Assembly: GCF_029407905.1 (NCBI RefSeq)
Contig: NC_073629.1
Span: 52,994,801-53,058,800 of the forward strand
Length of the DNA: 64,000 nucleotides
From: Bubalus kerabau
Taxonomy: Eukaryota; Chordata; Mammalia; Artiodactyla; Bovidae
Direction: 5' to 3'
Position numbers and translations under genes: made by a program. Below, piece after piece: positions 32,421 to 41,917 of this stretch. How positions within the stretch are numbered: the stretch's first letter is position 1; each line of letters starts with the position of its first letter. The notes below the pieces were generated by a model. That model was not told the origin of the DNA. It was given only the letters and a program-made list of their open reading frames with translations, and did no database searches.

Positions 32421-34480
32421 GTTATTATATTTGAAGTCTCCTTTTCCCAGCCTTCAAGGAAAGTTGAATTCTTTCCTTGAAGAAGGTTGAATTCTTTCTT
32501 TCTTCTGGTTTTTGTCCTCCTAAGGTTGGTTCAGTGGTTTGTGTGAGCTTCGTATAGGGTGAGATTTGTGCTGAGTTTTTGTTTGCTTTTCCTCTGATGG
32601 GCAAGGCTGAGTGAGGTGGTACTCTTGTCTGCTGTATTTTTGTTTTGTTTGTTGTTTGGATGAGGCATCCTACGGGGGTGCTACTGGCGGTTGGGTGATG
32701 CCAGGTCTTGTATTCAAGTGGTTTCCTTTGTGTGAGTTCTCACTATTTGATACTGCCTAGGGTTAGTTCTCTGATAGTCTAGGGTCTTAGAGTCAGTGCT
32801 CCCACTCCAAAGGCTCAGGGTTTGATCGTTCCCTAGGACGACCTCCAACACTGCTGATCTCTGGACCTGCTGTGGGGGCAGCTCAGATTCTAATCTCATC
32901 CTACTCCTGTGTGTTCTTGCCTCCAAAGTCCACAGCTATCAGGGCTAGTGTGTTTTCTTTTGTGGGAGCTCTCAGTGTCCTTTTATATATTCCATAGACA
33001 CAGAGTCTGCCTAGTTGATCATGTGGATTTAATCTGCAGCTTGTACAGCTGGTGGGAAGGTTTTGGGTCTTCTTCCTTAGCCACACTGCCCCTGGGTTTC
33101 AATTGTGGTTTTATTTCCACTTCTGCATGTGGGCTGTCCACTGGAGTTTAGCTCCTGAGGCTGCCCTGAAGGGCTTGGGTTTGCCCTTGTGAGGGCCAGG
33201 TGTGGTGGTGGTGCAGCTGCTTTGGTCACAGGGTTTCTGGCAGCACCAGGTACTCAGGGGGGTTGGCGGCTAGGGTAGTAGGAAATATAGTGCTCTAGAA
33301 GGGTATGGCAACCAGTATTGGCCAATATGCTCCAGTGTTCTTGCCTGGAGAACCCCCTTTCTGACAGACAAGCCTGGCAGGCCACACTCTACAAGGTCAC
33401 AAAGAGTTGGACAGGACCGAAGTGACCCTGCATGCATAAACACAAGACTTTTTTTTTTTTGCCTGTGGCAGCTCTGCCCCAATGAGAGATGAGTGTGAAG
33501 GTGGTGCAGCTGTTTGGCTTGTGGGGACCCTGGTGGCGCCAAGTGTGCAGGGACACATACTGCCTTCGTGGCAGGAGTTACGGCCCTGTCAGAGTCTTTT
33601 TTCGAGCCTCTTGTAGCTGACAATCAGAAGTCCTCTTTGGCCAGTCTTTCCCTGTAGCTCTGCTGGTTCAGGCACTTAGAGGGATCCCTTGCCTGGGGTC
33701 CTTCTCTGTTGTTTTATGCATCAGGCACATAGAGGGGGCCCCCCTGACTTGGGTCCTACTCTGTAGATTGGCACATCAGACACTTAATGGGGCATGCTGG
33801 GTGGGGTCTTACTCTGTAGTTCAGTGTATTTGATAGGCCAGCCACACTATTGTTCAGCTGCTGAGGAGAGAGAGAGGCTATGGTGATGACCACCCCGTAC
33901 ACATGACTCAGCAGTATTGCCTTGCTTCCATGGCTGCCTGGCTTTCCTCCATGGGGATTTCCCACCATGATCTCCTCCCTCACATCCCCTCAATCTGTCT
34001 CTCCACAGTCAACAGCAGCCCTCGCCCTGGCATTGCTCCACAGTCGCTAACCTCCAGCTCCCAGCCACTGCCCCTTCCAGGAGACCCGCGTTCCTGCCTG
34101 GCATATGTATGGCTGTGGCAAGGATTGTCTGATTCTCATTCCATTTATGCTGCCACAGATCAGCTGTTTCACTCTCAGCCTTAAATGTTTCTTCTCTGAC
34201 TCAGTCAATCGCCCCACTGTGAGGATCGGACCCCTGCTTCAGTTCCCCAACCCGCCGAGGGCAGGTCCAGTCCTACTAACACTCCTGTTTCCCCCCCTAG
34301 TTCCTTTGTCCTACCGAGTTTTCCGTGGTTCTATATATTCTTTTCCACCAGTCAAGTACTCCTGTCCTCTCCCAGCTGGTGTTCTGAATGCACTTCTGTG
34401 TCTGAAGGTGTATTCCTGATGTATCTGTGGAAAGAGAGGTATTCCACGTCCACCTACTCCTCCACCATCTTGTTCTCCCC
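32421..34480 (-). other. L1 5' UTR / internal promoter region
   Basis: About 2 kb of G-rich DNA, as read on the minus strand, precedes ORF1. It ends at GGGGAGAACAAGATGGTGGA (minus strand, 34480 leftward), the expected 5' terminus. Full-length L1s carry an internal RNA polymerase II promoter here. Open frames in this stretch (for example 33903-34419 plus, 33270-33623 minus) are UTR noise. A SINE-like segment lies at 33292-33450. Confidence 0.7.
33292..33450 (+). mobile_element. Bov-tA-like segment inside the L1 5' UTR
   Basis: TGCTCCAGTGTTCTTGCCTG, then GTCACAAAGAGTTGGACAGG followed by ACCGAAGTGACCCTGCATGC matches the 3' half of Bov-tA, and the run TTTTTTTTTTT follows at 33450-33460. It has no visible TSD. 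It may be a native part of this L1 subfamily rather than a new insertion. Confidence 0.7.
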
Positions 34481-34490
34481 TGGAAGATAT

Positions 34491-34675
34491 TTTTTAAATG
34501 TTACTCAAAGAACACAAAATAGGAGAAACAGATGGGGAAAAAATATCAATTTTGGACTTCACCCAGATTCAAAGTGCTTTCTCTTCAAAAGGGATTGTTA
34601 AGAAAATAAAAAGGCAAGTCATAGAGAGAGAAGTATTTATAAATCATGTTATACATAAAGAACTTCTACAGTGGT
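34491..34675 (+). mobile_element. old L1, part 4
   Basis: CAATTTTGGACTTCACCCAG, then CTCTTCAAAAGGGATTGTTA, then AAAATAAAAAGGCAAGTC is the near-3' ORF2 region of the old plus-strand L1. It resumes directly after the TSD of the 7.2 kb L1. Confidence 0.85.
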
Positions 34676-35040
34676 GTCTTAGTCTACTTGACTACCATAA
34701 CAAAATTGCACAGACTGGGTGGCTTAAACACAAAACTTTATTTTCTCACTACACTAGATGCTAGAAGTCTAAGGTTACGGTGCCAGCATATTGAGTTTTG
34801 GTGAGAAATCTCTTCCTGGCTTGCAGAGGGCTCCCTTCTCACCATGTCCTCACATGGCAGATTAAAAGAGACTCAGCTCTTTGGTGTATTTTTATAAGGG
34901 GGCTAATCCCATCACAAGGGCCCCATCTTCATGGCTTCATCTAAACTTAACAACCTCCAAAGGCCCCCACATCCAAGTACCATCACACTAGGGGTTTGGT
35001 TTTCAATATATGAACTGGTGTGGAGGAGGATACAGTCAGT
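34676..35040 (-). mobile_element. MLT1-like MaLR LTR nested in the old L1
   Basis: GTCTTAGTCTACTTGACTAC, then CAGACTGGGTGGCTTAAACA, then CACCATGTCCTCACATGGCA, then GGGGGCTAATCCCATCACAA is a MaLR-type LTR in antisense. Old L1 sequence flanks it (CATAAAGAACTTCTAC on the left, GGAAAACAAACAATCCAATT on the right). MaLR LTRs are ancient, so the host L1 must be older still. Confidence 0.65.
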
Positions 35041-35085
35041 CCACATCAAGTAGGAAAACAAACAATCCAATTAAAAATGGGGAGA
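35041..35085 (+). mobile_element. old L1, part 5
   Basis: GGAAAACAAACAATCCAATT continues the plus-strand ORF2 order. The last 13 bases, AAAAATGGGGAGA, recur at 35486-35498. Confidence 0.7.
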
Positions 35086-35485
35086 CATGGTATCTCATTG
35101 TGATTTCAATTTGCATGCAGAACTACCAGTGATTTTGAGAATATATTCTAGTGTTCACTCACTATTCCTAGTTTCCTTTCTGATGCTTTTAATGGAATAT
35201 GTTGCTTTTGTTTTTGTTATTGATTTGTAGATGCTCTTTATATCTTTGGATGCTAATTCTTATTATTTATACACCTTGAAAATATCTTCTCCTATTATAC
35301 AGTTTGTCTTTTCAGCTGTATAATACTTTTGGTGAAACATAGTCCTTAATAAAATCCAACTTATTGATGGTTTTCTTTATGATTTCCTATTCTTATAATT
35401 TTAAATTCTCTAGTCCAATGATGTAAGATATTAATCTAAGATTTCTCTTAAGAATTAAAATATTATATTTCATATTTAAACCATA
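35086..35485 (-). mobile_element. antisense L1 fragment with a 13-bp TSD and no tail
   Basis: TATCTCATTGTGATTTCAAT, then GATTTGTAGATGCTCTTTAT, then TTTGTCTTTTCAGCTGTATA is L1 ORF2 3'-region DNA in antisense. It is bracketed by AAAAATGGGGAGA (35073-35085 and 35486-35498). It covers an L1 region that the plus-strand host also has, so it is a separate copy. It lacks a 3' UTR and poly-A. Confidence 0.65.
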
Positions 35486-35498
35486 AAAAATGGGGAGA

Positions 35499-35782
35499 AA
35501 GATTTGAACAGTCACCCCACCAAGAAGATAATACAGATGGCAAATGAGTGCATGAAAATATGTTCTACAGGATTAGATACAGGAAATGCACACTAAAACC
35601 AAGATAAAACACAACTACACACTCACTAGAATGGCTATAATAAAGAAGATAGATAATATCAAGTTTGGGAAGGATGTTGAAGATTGGAATCCTCATACAT
35701 TCCTTGTGGGAATGTAAAATGGCAGAGCCAATTTGGAAAACAATTTGAGATTTGTTTTTAAAATTAAGCAACAATTTACCAT
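35499..35782 (+). mobile_element. old L1, part 6
   Basis: GATGGCAAATGAGTGCATGA, then CAAGTTTGGGAAGGATGTTG, then CATTCCTTGTGGGAATGTAA is the familiar L1 3' coding/UTR region. It ends in the left copy of a BovB TSD. Confidence 0.88.
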
Positions 35783-36438
35783 CATATCAGACCAGATCAG
35801 TCGCTCAGTTGTGTCCGACTCTTTGCGACCCCATGAATCGCAGCACGCCGGGCCTCCCTGTCCATCACCAACTCCCGGAGTTCACTCAGACTTGCATCCA
35901 TCGAGTCAGTGATGCCATCCAGCCATCTCATCCTCTGTCGTCCCCTTCTCCTCCTGCCCCCAATCCCTCCCAGCATCAGAGTCTTTTCCAATGAGTCAAC
36001 TTTTCCCATGAGGTGGCCAAAGTACTGGAGTTTCAGCTTTAGCATCATTCCTTCCAAAGAAATCCCAGGGCTGATCGCCTTTAGAATGGACTGGTTGGAT
36101 CTCCTTGCAGTCCAAGGGACTCTCAAGAGTCTTCTCTAACACCACAGTTCAAAAGCATCAATTCTTTGGCGCTCAGCCTTCTTCACAGTCCAACTCTCAC
36201 ATCCATACATGACCACAGGAAAAACCATAGCCTTGACTAGACGAACCTTTGTTGGCAAAGTAATGTCTCTGCTTTTCAATATGCTATCTAGGTTGGTCAT
36301 AACTTTCCTTCCAAGGAGTAAGCGTCTTTTAATTTCATGGCTGCAGTCACCATCTGTAGTGATTTTGGAGCCCAGAAAAATAAAGTCTGACAATGTTTCC
36401 AATGTTTCCCCATCTATTTCCCATGAAGTGATGGGACC
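35783..36438 (-). mobile_element. BovB copy 2, 5'-truncated
   Basis: Its 3' end is at the left (CAGATCAGTCGCTCAGTTGT) and it runs antisense for 656 bases into the end of the RT region (ILKSRDITLPTKVRLVKAM). A perfect 12-bp TSD, ACAATTTACCAT, lies at 35771-35782 and 36439-36450. Confidence 0.96.
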
Positions 36439-36450
36439 ACAATTTACCAT

Positions 36451-36602
36451 ATGGACCAGCTATTGTAAGTCTAGATATTTACAAAGAGAAATGAAAGAAT
36501 ATGTCCATCCAAAGACTGGTACATGAATTGTCATTGTAGCATTATTTACAATGGCCAAAAAAGTAGAAACAATTAAATGTCCATGAACTTGTGAATGGAT
36601 AA
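36451..36602 (+). mobile_element. old L1, part 7
   Basis: CATTGTAGCATTATTTACAA, then GAAACAATTAAATGTCCATG, then TTGTGAATGGATAAACAT is L1 3' region, continuing from 35782. Confidence 0.88.
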
Positions 36603-36924
36603 ACATATTGTTCAGTTCAGTTCAGTCACTCAGTGGTGTCCAACTCTTTGCGACCCCATGAACTGCAGCACGCCAGGCCTCCCTGTCCATCACCAGCTCC
36701 TGGAGTTCACTCAAACTCACGTCCGTCAAGTAGGTGATGCCATCAAGCCATCTCATCCTCTGTCGTCCCCTTCTCCTCCTGACCCCAATCTCTCCCAGGA
36801 TCAGGGTCCTTTCCAATGAGTCAACTCTTCGCATGAGGTGGCCAAAGTATTAGAGTTTCAGCTTCAGCATCAGTCCTTCCAATGAACACCCAGGACTGAT
36901 CTCCTTTAGGATGGACTGATTGGA

Positions 36925-38222
36925 TCATCTTGCAGTCAAAGGGACTCTAGCCTTCACTAGACAGACCTTAGTTGACAAAGTAATATCTCTGCTTTTCAAT
37001 ATGCTATCTAGGTTGGTCATAACTTTCCTTCCAAGGAGTAAGCGTCTTTTAATTTCATGGCTGCAATCACCATCTGTAGTGATTTTGGAGCCCAGAAAAA
37101 TAAAGTCTGACACTGTTTCCACTGTTTCCCCATCTATTTCCCATGAAGTGATGGGACCAGATGCCATGATCTTAGTTTTCTGAATGTTGAGCTTTAAGCC
37201 AACTTTTTCACTCTCCTCTTTCACTTTCATCAAGAAGCTCTTTAGTTCCTCTTCCCTTTCTGCCATAAGGGTGGTGTCATCTGCATATCTGAGGTTATTG
37301 ATATTTCTCCCAGCAATCTTGATTTCAGCTTGTGCTTCTTCCAGCCCAGCGTTTCTCATGATGTACTCTGCATAGGAGTTAAATAAGCAGGGTGACAATA
37401 TACAGCCTTGATGTACTCCTTTCCTATTTGGAACCAGTCTGTTGTTCCATGTCCAGTTCTAACTGTTGCTTCCTGAGCTGCACATAGGTTCCTCAAGAAG
37501 CAGGTCAGGTGGTCTGGTATTCCCATCTCTTTCAGAATTTTCCACAGTTTCTTGTGATCCACACGGTCAAAGGCTTTTGCATAGTCAATAAAGCAGAAAT
37601 AGATGTTTTTCTGGAACTCTCTTGCTTTTTCCATGATCCAGCAGATGTTGGCAATTTGATCTCTGGTTCCTCGGCCTTTTCTAAAACCAGCTTGAACATC
37701 TGGAGGTTCATGGTTCATATATTGCTGAAGCCTGGCTTGTAGAATTTTGAGCATTAATTTACTAGCGTGTGAGATGAGTGCAATTGTGTGGTAATTTGAG
37801 CATTATGTAGCATTGCATTTCTTACGGATTGGAATGAAAACTGACCTTTTCTAGTTCCGTGGCCACTTCTGAGTTTTCCAAATTTGCTGGCATACTGACT
37901 GCAGCACTTTCACAACATCATCTTTCATGATATGAAAGAGCTCCACTGGAATTCCATCACCTCCACTAGCTTTGTTCATAGTGATGCTTTCTAAGGCCCA
38001 CTTGACTTCACATTCCAGGATATCTGGAATTCCATCACCTCCACTAGCTTTGTTCATAGTGATGCTTTCTAAGGCCCACTTGACTTCACATTCCAGGATA
38101 TCTGGCTCTAGGTGAGTGATCACACCATTGTGATTATCTGGGTCGTGAAGATCTTTTTTGTATAGTTCTTCTGTGTATTCTTGCCACCTCTTCTTAATAT
38201 CTTCTGCTTCTGTTAGGTCCAT
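36925..38222 (-). pseudogene. BovB reverse transcriptase in copy 3, broken
   Basis: RT pieces lie in three frames. 37851-38222 is the leading part (EDIKKRWQEYTEELYKKDL). 37356-37754 holds FIDYAKAFDRVDHKKLW. 36925-37398 holds RYADDTTLMAE with the catalytic YADD intact. Stops and frame shifts between them, and the deletion near 36948, show it is dead. Confidence 0.85.
37948..38103 (-). repeat. 78-bp tandem duplication inside BovB copy 3
   Basis: GGAATTCCATCACCTCCACT through CATTCCAGGATATCT occurs twice (37948-38025 and 38026-38103) with no difference that I can see. 78 bases is 26 codons, so the RT frame is kept across the repeat. BovB copy 1 has one copy. Confidence 0.95.
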
Positions 38223-38231
38223 ACAAATTGT

Positions 38232-38531
38232 AGTATATTCCTATATTGGAGTACTATTTAGCAATAAGGAGTAAGTTACTCATAAATGCAAAAAGGACCA
38301 AATGTCAAAGGCATTATATATGTGAAAGAAATCAAACACAATTGACAACATATCTATAATTCCAATTATATGAAATTGTGGAAAGGGAAAACCTGATTGA
38401 AAGCTGTTGGCAGGAACTAAAGAGTGGGAACTAAGTATTAACTGTGAAGGGGCACAAAGAAACTTTAGGTAGTGATGAAACTCTTCTTTACCCTGATTGT
38501 GGTAATTACAGGACTGTGTGTGTATGTGTTC
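38232..38531 (+). mobile_element. old L1, part 8
   Basis: GTACTATTTAGCAATAAGGA, then CATAAATGCAAAAAGGACCA, then CTTTACCCTGATTGTGGTAA is the L1 3' UTR, interrupted next by two SINEs. Confidence 0.82.
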
Positions 38532-38806
38532 AGAGAAGGCAATGGCACCCCACTCCAGTACTCTTGCCTGGAAAATCCCATGGGCGGAGGAGCCTGGTGG
38601 GCTGCAGTCCATGGGGTCGCTAAGAGTCGGACACGACTGAGCAACTTCCCTTTCACTTTTCACTTTCATGCATTGGAGAAGGAAATGGCAATCCATTCCA
38701 GTGTTCTTGCCTGGAGAATCCCAGGGACGGGGGAGCCTGGTGGGCTGCAGTCTGTGGGGTTGCACAGAGTCGGACACGACTGAAGTGACTTAGCAGCAGC
38801 AGCAAC
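38532..38806 (+). mobile_element. BOV-A2 SINE
   Basis: Both monomers and the linker are present (GAGAAGGCAATGGCACCCCA, CTTTTCACTTTCATGCATTG, GACTTAGCAGCAGCAGC). It is close to the consensus, so it is young. Confidence 0.96.
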
Positions 38807-38812
38807 GTGTGT

Positions 38813-39032
38813 GTGTTAGTAGCTCAGTCATGTCCAACTCTTGGCAAGCCTATGGACTGTAGCCCACCAGGCTCCTCTGTCCATGGGATTCTCCAAGAAA
38901 GAATACTGGAGTGGGTTGCCATTCCCTCCTCTAGGGGATCTTCCCAACCCAGGAATCGAATTCATGTCTCCAGCGTTACAGGTGTATTCTTTACCATCTG
39001 AGCCACCAGAGAATCCACCAGAGAAGCCACCA
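38813..39032 (-). mobile_element. Bov-tA SINE
   Basis: The antisense copy runs from AGTAGCTCAGTCATGTCCAA to TTACCATCTGAGCCACCAGA. It faces the BOV-A2 immediately to its left in the opposite orientation. Confidence 0.94.
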
Positions 39033-39044
39033 TGGAAGTGCCTG

Positions 39045-39130
39045 TTACACATATACTGTGAGAAGTTATCAAATCACACAGTTAAAACTGGTCAATTTTA
39101 TTATATTTAAATTATACATCAATAAATCTG
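39045..39130 (+). mobile_element. old L1, part 9 (3' end)
   Basis: GAAGTTATCAAATCACACAG, then CAATTTTATTATATTTAAAT followed by TATACATCAATAAATCTGAC is the terminal 3' UTR of the scattered plus-strand L1. Confidence 0.8.
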
Positions 39131-39239
39131 ACAGAAGAAGAAGGTGAGGTGGATGGGGAGGAAGTAAATGAGGAGGAGGATGGCAGTAACACCACTGCCC
39201 ACTGTTACCACCATCACCAAGTAGGAATGATACTATATA

Positions 39240-39330
39240 TGAGCTCAAGACTTTCTATAGTGCTATAGTAATCAAGATGGATGGTACTGGTGAGCAGATC
39301 GACCTAGAGATCAATGAACCAGAGTGCCTG
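39240..39330 (+). mobile_element. short L1 ORF2 fragment
   Basis: GTGCTATAGTAATCAAGATG, then TGGTACTGGTGAGCAGATCG, then GAGATCAATGAACCAGAGTG resembles the ORF2 segment around the conserved W-Y-W region. It is a separate old remnant. Confidence 0.55.
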
Positions 39331-39477
39331 GCTACCAGGAGCTCATTACCACCACATCTACAGGGGCTGGGGATACGTGCTAAAGACCACTGAGCACTCT
39401 GTTCATTTCTTTTCTCTCTTTTAAGTGTGGAATGAGGAACCTAATCCTTATACAACTAACAGAATAAAGATCAACAA

Positions 39478-39617
39478 ATTGGAGAAGGACATGGCAACCC
39501 ACTCCAGTATTCTTGCCTGGAGAATTCCATGGACAGAGGATCCTGGTGTGTTACGGTCCATGGGGTTGCAATGAGTCAGACACGACTGAGCTACTAACAC
39601 ACACACACATACACAAT
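39478..39617 (+). mobile_element. Bov-tA SINE, 5'-truncated
   Basis: TTGGAGAAGGACATGGCAAC, then GAGTCAGACACGACTGAGCT, with a short (CA)n tail at 39599-39612. Confidence 0.93.
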
Positions 39618-40310
39618 CTTAACTGGAAGGATACACAGATGATAGTGACTATCCAGTTTACCATACAGGAATCCTGCCCATTTTAGAGCTGTTAGGGTAT
39701 AAGTGTACAATGTGGAGAGCCTTCCTGAGAATGGAAATTTAATTCACAGGATGCAGAGCTAAGACTAAAGGGAGGGACAGAACCTCCTGTGTGATATTGG
39801 GCTCCTGGATCTAGCTATACCTGAAGCCAACATCTCCTTGGACTGCCTAATTATTTGAACTAATAAATCCCACTTGCGTATAAGCAAGTTTGAGTTGGGT
39901 TTCTCTTCCTTGTAAAGAAAGAGTCCTGAGTGAGACACGTGTACTCTGGAGCGACACTAGTGAAGCACTGACTTATGCACATATTAACTGGGAGCCGTAG
40001 GGCAGATCTTTTAAAGCTCTGGCCCAGGATTCTGACCTCTAAGTAGAAGAAGTTGGAACAGGACAGGAGTTTCTCAGAAGACTTGCACAAAGCTAAGGCA
40101 CTACAGTGACTTCAGTGGGAATGAGGAAAGGGCACAATAAAGGACCCCAGCTTCTGCCTCAACTCAACTAAATTTCTTTTCAATGTTGAAATCACATACA
40201 GAGTTTGATTTGAAAAAACTTCCTTTGTTTTACAAAAATGCAAAACTCTGTGATCTCCGCTAGTTCCAAAAATTCCAACATTGTCTGTTGATTTCTGACA
40301 GGTGGTGAAG
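39618..40310. other. unique DNA, nothing recognised
   Basis: Minus-strand frames of 76 and 79 codons lack domains. No exon can be supported. Confidence 0.5.
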
Positions 40311-40317
40311 CACAGGG

Positions 40318-40540
40318 CCTCGCACTACAGTTTTTCAGACTCCTGGAGTCTGAATCCACTTTACCCCTTACTATTTGTGTGACCTTGAACAAGCTTCTCT
40401 GTGGCTTGGTTTCTTCATCAGTAGAACACAAGCAATAATAGTACCTACTCCAAAGTATTGTTGTAAGGGTTAATTGACAATATATGAAAAACCCTTCCGT
40501 CTATGTCTGGCACCTGGCACATGCCCAATAACTGCCAATA
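40318..40540 (+). mobile_element. MIR SINE
   Basis: GAGTCTGAATCCACTTTACC, GTGTGACCTTGAACAAGCTT, GGTTTCTTCATCAGTAGAAC, then GGCACCTGGCACATGCCCAA gives the MIR body through to its 3' end. Confidence 0.85.
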
Positions 40541-41039
40541 ACTGTTAGCAACAGTGATGACAATGACGATGATGATAGGCCTGGGAGGTCACAGTGAATC
40601 TGGTTTGGCTTCATCAGCTCACCAAGAAGTAAGCTGGAAAAAAGAGACAAAAGTCAGGTCACCAATTTATTCCCTGTAATTATGTCAGTAGGTTGGGGGT
40701 AGTGAAAGATTTGGCCTCTGTTCTGTTTCATTTTTAATGTAATCATCTTTTCAGCTAATGACTTGTCAAATAATAATTGTGTGCGTGGTTTAAATAAAAT
40801 TTTTCCATACTATGTTAATAGCATATATACATTTATGAATTAAGAAAATTAATAAAAACAGAAATATTAACGCATTGGTAAACCTAACCACCAAAGACAA
40901 ATGCTATTAACATTTGATTATTGCATATTTGATTTGGAGTATTTTATTCCAGGTTTTCTTTTGTCATTTAAAAATGTATATAAATACATATGGAAAACTT
41001 TATATATATATTGTGATGTGTGTGTCCTTTTCTCAAATA

Positions 41040-41183
41040 AGGTTATATTATGAGTAATTTTTCATGAATTAAATGTCTTTTGAAAACATTTTTTCTTTTA
41101 ATAATTCATCATTTGGCTCTATTATAATTTATTTGCTAAGTTCCCTATAATTGAATCTTTCAATAGTTTTACTTTGAATCTAA
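41040..41183 (-). mobile_element. ancient L1-like fragment, left part
   Basis: TTCATCATTTGGCTCTATTA, then ATTTATTTGCTAAGTTCCCT matches a common antisense old-L1 segment. It continues after BovB copy 4 at 41918. Confidence 0.5.
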
Positions 41184-41917
41184 TATAAATCAGATCAGAT
41201 CAGATCAGTCGCTCAGTCGTGTCCGACTCTTTGCGACCCCATGAATCGCAGCACACCAGGCCTCAGACTCACGTCCATAGAGTCAGTGATGCCATCCAGC
41301 CATCTCATCCTCTGTTGTCCCCTTCTCCTCCTGCCCCCAATCCCTCCCAGCATCAGAGTCTCTTCCAATGAGTCAACTCTTCACATGAGGTGGCCAAAGT
41401 ACTGGAGTTTCAGCTTTAGCATCATTCCTTCCAAAGAAATCCCAGGGCTGATCGCCTTTAGAATGGACTGGTTGGATCTCCTTGCAGTCCAAGGGACTCT
41501 CAAGAGTCTTCTCCAACACCACAGTTCAAAAGCATCAATTCTTCGGTGCTCAGCCTTCTTCACAGTCCAACTCTCACATCCATACATGACCACAGGAAAA
41601 ACCATAGCCTTGACTAGCCGGACCTTTGTTGGCAAAGTAATGTCTCTGCTTTTGAATATGCTATCTAGGTTGGTCATAACTTTCCTTCCAAGGAGTAAGC
41701 GTCTTATAATTTCATGGCTGCAGTCACCATCTGCAGTGATTTTGGAGCCCAGAAAAATAAAGTCTGACACTGTGTTCACTGTTTCCCCATCTATTTCCCA
41801 TGAAGTAGTGGGACCGGATGCCATGATCTTCATTTTCTGAATGTTGAGCTTTAAGCCAGCTTTTTCACTCTCCTCTTTCACTTTCATCAAGAGGCTTTTT
41901 AGTTCCTCTTCACTTTC
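41184..41917 (-). mobile_element. BovB copy 4, 5'-truncated
   Basis: Its 3' tail is (CAGAT)n at 41190-41206, then TCGCTCAGTCGTGTCCGACT. It runs antisense into LNIQKMKIMASG. Relative to other copies, about 31 bases are missing at 41263. The 199-codon plus-strand frame at 41241-41840 is the antisense shadow of this element. Confidence 0.93.
41381..41890 (-). pseudogene. BovB reverse transcriptase C-terminal part, copy 4
   Basis: A 169-codon frame covers the end of the RT (SKITADGDCSHE, TKVRLVKAMVFPVVMYGCES) and the following FELWCWRRLLRVPW segment. The catalytic box is absent because the copy is 5'-truncated. Confidence 0.85.

Larger units (their letters stand above)
27233..34480 (-). mobile_element. 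near full-length ruminant L1 (L1-BT type), about 7.2 kb
   Basis: Reading leftward it holds a 5' UTR (34480-32421), ORF1 (32420-31517), ORF2 (31470-27747) and a 3' UTR ending in A/T-rich sequence. A perfect 10-bp TSD, TGGAAGATAT, occurs at 26954-26963 and 34481-34490. The left copy is separated from the L1 body only by the tail and a later BOV-A2. The host is the old plus-strand L1. Both frames are broken by stops and shifts, so the copy is inactive. Confidence 0.93.
36605..38222 (-). mobile_element. BovB copy 3, 5'-truncated and rearranged
   Basis: Its 3' tail is TTCAGTTCAGTTCAG at 36610-36624, and it runs antisense to the region before the RT. ACATATTGT (36603-36611) and ACAAATTGT (38223-38231) form a 9-bp TSD with one mismatch. 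Against copy 1 it lacks about 105 bases at 36948/36949 and carries a 78-bp internal duplication at 37948-38103. Confidence 0.92.

Noticed and set aside
33903..34419. Plus-strand frames of 93 and 104 codons
   Set aside because: They lie antisense in the L1 5' UTR.
41241..41840. 199-codon plus-strand frame
   Set aside because: This is the antisense strand of BovB copy 4. Similar shadows occur over copies 1, 2 and 3.
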